Of a stretch of DNA of 7,031 nt, positions 6,105 through 7,031 are shown piece by piece; the first letter of the stretch is position 1, and each line of letters begins with the position of its first letter. Location of the stretch: positions 1-7,031 of the forward strand of contig JABJKO010000337.1 in assembly GCA_018660305.1 (NCBI GenBank), given 5' to 3'. Source of the stretch: Rhodospirillaceae bacterium. GTDB taxonomy: Bacteria; Pseudomonadota; Alphaproteobacteria; MPNO01; UBA2964. Under the pieces are notes generated by a model that searched no databases, was not told the origin of the DNA, and saw nothing but the letters and a program-made list of their open reading frames with translations. Both the position numbers and the translations under genes were made by a program.

Positions 6105-6509
6105 TCAGTGTATGGAACCGCCGGTGGAGGTTTCTTCCGCCGGCAGGTCGGCGGAGGTGGGCGCGCCCTGATGGTGCACCATTTTCCACAGGCTTCCTTC
6201 GCGGACAAAAACGTTGGTCGCAACCATGAGGCCGGCTTCAAGCTGCTCGAAACAGATGACCGTGCCCAAATCCTGAAACAAATGCACAGTGGGGTTTACG
6301 CACCGGATGTCCGGTGCCTCCGGCGCGTTCAGGATAGCGGCCCAGCTTGAGATAACCTCCGACCGGTCGAACAGCGGGCCCCATCCGGGATGCAGACAGG
6401 AAACCGGATTATCCCGTGACCAGAGATCGGCCATGGTCTCCATATCCTTGTCGGCAAACGCGCGATAGAAGGTTTCATTGGCAAATAGAATGGCGTCGGT
6501 ATCGGACAA
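6105..6509 (-). CDS. SnoaL/NTF2-like small protein (TTG start)
   Basis: Small cone-fold protein of the SnoaL_3 / nuclear transport factor 2-like superfamily, 134 residues with the start chosen here. The TTG at 6509 is preferred over the GTG at 6530 because AGGGGG (6522-6517 on the minus strand) stands 7 bases before it, and because the product then opens MSDTDAILFANETFYRAFADKD, matching how this family usually begins. Visible landmarks are NPVSCLHPGW (34-43) and the last strand LWKMVHHQGAP (107-117). The family includes ketosteroid-isomerase-like enzymes and many proteins of unknown role. No catalytic activity can be assigned. It converges on coxG with 6 bp between the two stop codons, so the 3' ends of the transcripts must overlap or share a terminator. 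Confidence 0.8.
   Translation of the reverse strand: MSDTDAILFANETFYRAFADKDMETMADLWSRDNPVSCLHPGWGPLFDRSEVISSWAAILNAPEAPDIRCVNPTVHLFQDLGTVICFEQLEAGLMVATNVFVREGSLWKMVHHQGAPTSADLPAEETSTGGSIH
6120..6144. terminator. Hairpin at the coxG / SnoaL convergence
   Basis: GCCGGTGGA pairs with TCCGCCGGC (one G-T wobble) around a 7-base loop. It starts 22 bases after the coxG stop and lies inside the 3' end of the minus-strand coding region. There is no T-tract on either side, so it may be only a weak or Rho-assisted stop, or simply a property of the coding sequence. Confidence 0.25.
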
Positions 6510-6569
6510 GCGATTTCCCCCTGGCAACACTTTGGCTGGATCAGTCTAAAGGAGCACTGGACCTCGGCC

Positions 6570-6599
6570 AATATGCCGATGTGGCTTACACCTTAACAA
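6570..6599 (-). promoter_or_regulatory. Possible promoter for SnoaL-like gene
   Basis: On the minus strand TTGTTA (6599-6594) and CATATT (6575-6570) are separated by 18 bp, each matching four of six sigma-70 consensus positions. This would put the transcript start about 50 bases before the TTG start. It is the best pair in this AT-richer gap but remains a weak prediction. Confidence 0.3.
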
Positions 6600-6685
6600 T
6601 TCGTTCACCAATATTTCGATAAAACAAACATACAGGTCGATGCGCACGACATCGCGTGGTTGGCTGAACTGTTTGGAGGGGAAAA

Positions 6686-6762
6686 TGGCGCGCCCGGAAG
6701 GATTCGAACCTCCGACCCCTAGATTCGTAGTCTAGTGCTCTATCCAGCTGAGCTACGGGCGC
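6686..6762 (-). tRNA. tRNA-Arg (anticodon ACG)
   Basis: Reading the minus strand, the acceptor stem GCGCCCG pairs with CGGGCGC, followed by discriminator G and an encoded CCA (6688-6686). The D-arm AGCTCAGCTGGATAGAGC, the anticodon stem CTAGA/TCTAG with loop CTACGAA, and the T-arm GGAGG-TTCGAAT-CCTTC are all present. The anticodon ACG (6728-6726) decodes CGN arginine codons after A34-to-inosine editing. The total length is 77 bases including CCA. A TTTT run follows CCA but no terminator hairpin is evident. Confidence 0.97.
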
Positions 6763-7031
6763 GTGGTGGTCTCCGACAAAGCCCGCATATGCAGGCTTAA
6801 GGAGGCCGGACGTTACTGAAATAACCCCGAATAGGCAAGCGAACCCAACGCAGTTAAACCAAATTGTACCGGAATCATCTTGTGAAGCAGAATCCCTATG
6901 AGTAATATGCGCAGGAATCAAGGGTTTGGCAGATTTCTTGATAAGAATCTTTTCACCGAAAATTCGCTGCGCTCGCCGAATTTCGATCACCAGGGTTGAG
7001 GCCCGTTCATGGCCCTTTTACGTCTTCCATC
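6763..7031. other. Gap right of tRNA-Arg, no firm gene
   Basis: No convincing coding frame is seen. Minus-strand frames through this stretch run on into the tRNA and are artefacts. Three structures are visible: an almost perfect dyad AAGCCCGCATATGCAGGCTT (6779-6798), an AT-rich hairpin AGATTTCTTGATAAGAATCT followed by TTTT (6931-6953), and AAATTCG...CGAATTT around 6959-6982. An ATG at 7009, with GAGG 7 bases before it, could begin a plus-strand gene (MALLRLP...) leaving the window, but only seven full codons are visible. Confidence 0.4.

Noticed and set aside
6510..6530. GTG at 6530 as start of the SnoaL-like gene
   Set aside because: The strong AGGGGG site lies inside this extension and is correctly spaced for the TTG at 6509; the extension does not match the usual family N-terminus.
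6586..6990. Minus-strand open frame of 134 codons covering the tRNA
   Set aside because: It reads through tRNA-Arg and contains the well-known spurious peptide VAQLDRALDYESRG made by translating this tRNA. No domain or ribosome binding site supports it.
6686..7031. tRNA-Arg as an integration site for a mobile island
   Set aside because: No integrase gene, no duplicated tRNA 3' end and no phage-like genes are seen within the window.
6987..7031. Tail of a minus-strand gene entering from the right edge
   Set aside because: Only about 14 codons are open before a stop and they show no recognisable pattern; too little to call.

Overview
The window looks like a chromosomal segment of a moderately GC-rich alphaproteobacterium. 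The families present suggest this: an alphaproteobacterial-type membrane anti-sigma factor, a cytochrome c', a molybdenum hydroxylase large subunit with a CoxG partner family, and a C/G-rich intergenic repeat of a kind common in these genomes. The assignment rests on protein and motif character only; genus cannot be read from the sequence.

Layout, left to right. (1) The 3' part of a transmembrane anti-sigma factor gene (+) enters from the left edge. (2) After a regulatory-looking gap with two abutting GGGA-N4-TCCC dyads comes a periplasmic class II cytochrome c (+), closed by a good intrinsic terminator. (3) A 772-residue molybdopterin-binding large subunit of the xanthine dehydrogenase / CoxL family (+) follows, with no FeS or FAD subunit beside it. 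(4) A 333-bp gap (3673-4005) carries a hairpin-rich composite inverted repeat. (5) An EgtB/SenA-type nonheme iron sulfoxide synthase lies on the minus strand. (6) A divergent 158-bp spacer leads to a CoxG/SRPBCC protein (+, GTG start). (7) Convergent with it, 6 bp from stop to stop, is a small SnoaL/NTF2-fold protein (-, probable TTG start). (8) A tRNA-Arg(ACG) gene (-) is followed by 269 bp with no firm gene.

How the genes may fit together. The anti-sigma factor and cytochrome c' are neighbours on one strand and could share an envelope or redox stress response. The CoxL-like and CoxG-like proteins belong to families that normally work together: a cytoplasmic molybdenum hydroxylase and its membrane recruitment or quinone-transfer factor. 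Here they are split by the oppositely oriented sulfoxide synthase gene. The CoxL-like protein has PYRGAGR where true CO dehydrogenase has the copper-binding Cys loop, so it should not be called a CO dehydrogenase; its substrate is unknown. No complete new system is evident. The points most worth checking are the orphan CoxL-like subunit with a detached CoxG, the EgtB-versus-SenA identity, the tandem dyads before the cytochrome gene, and the composite repeat.
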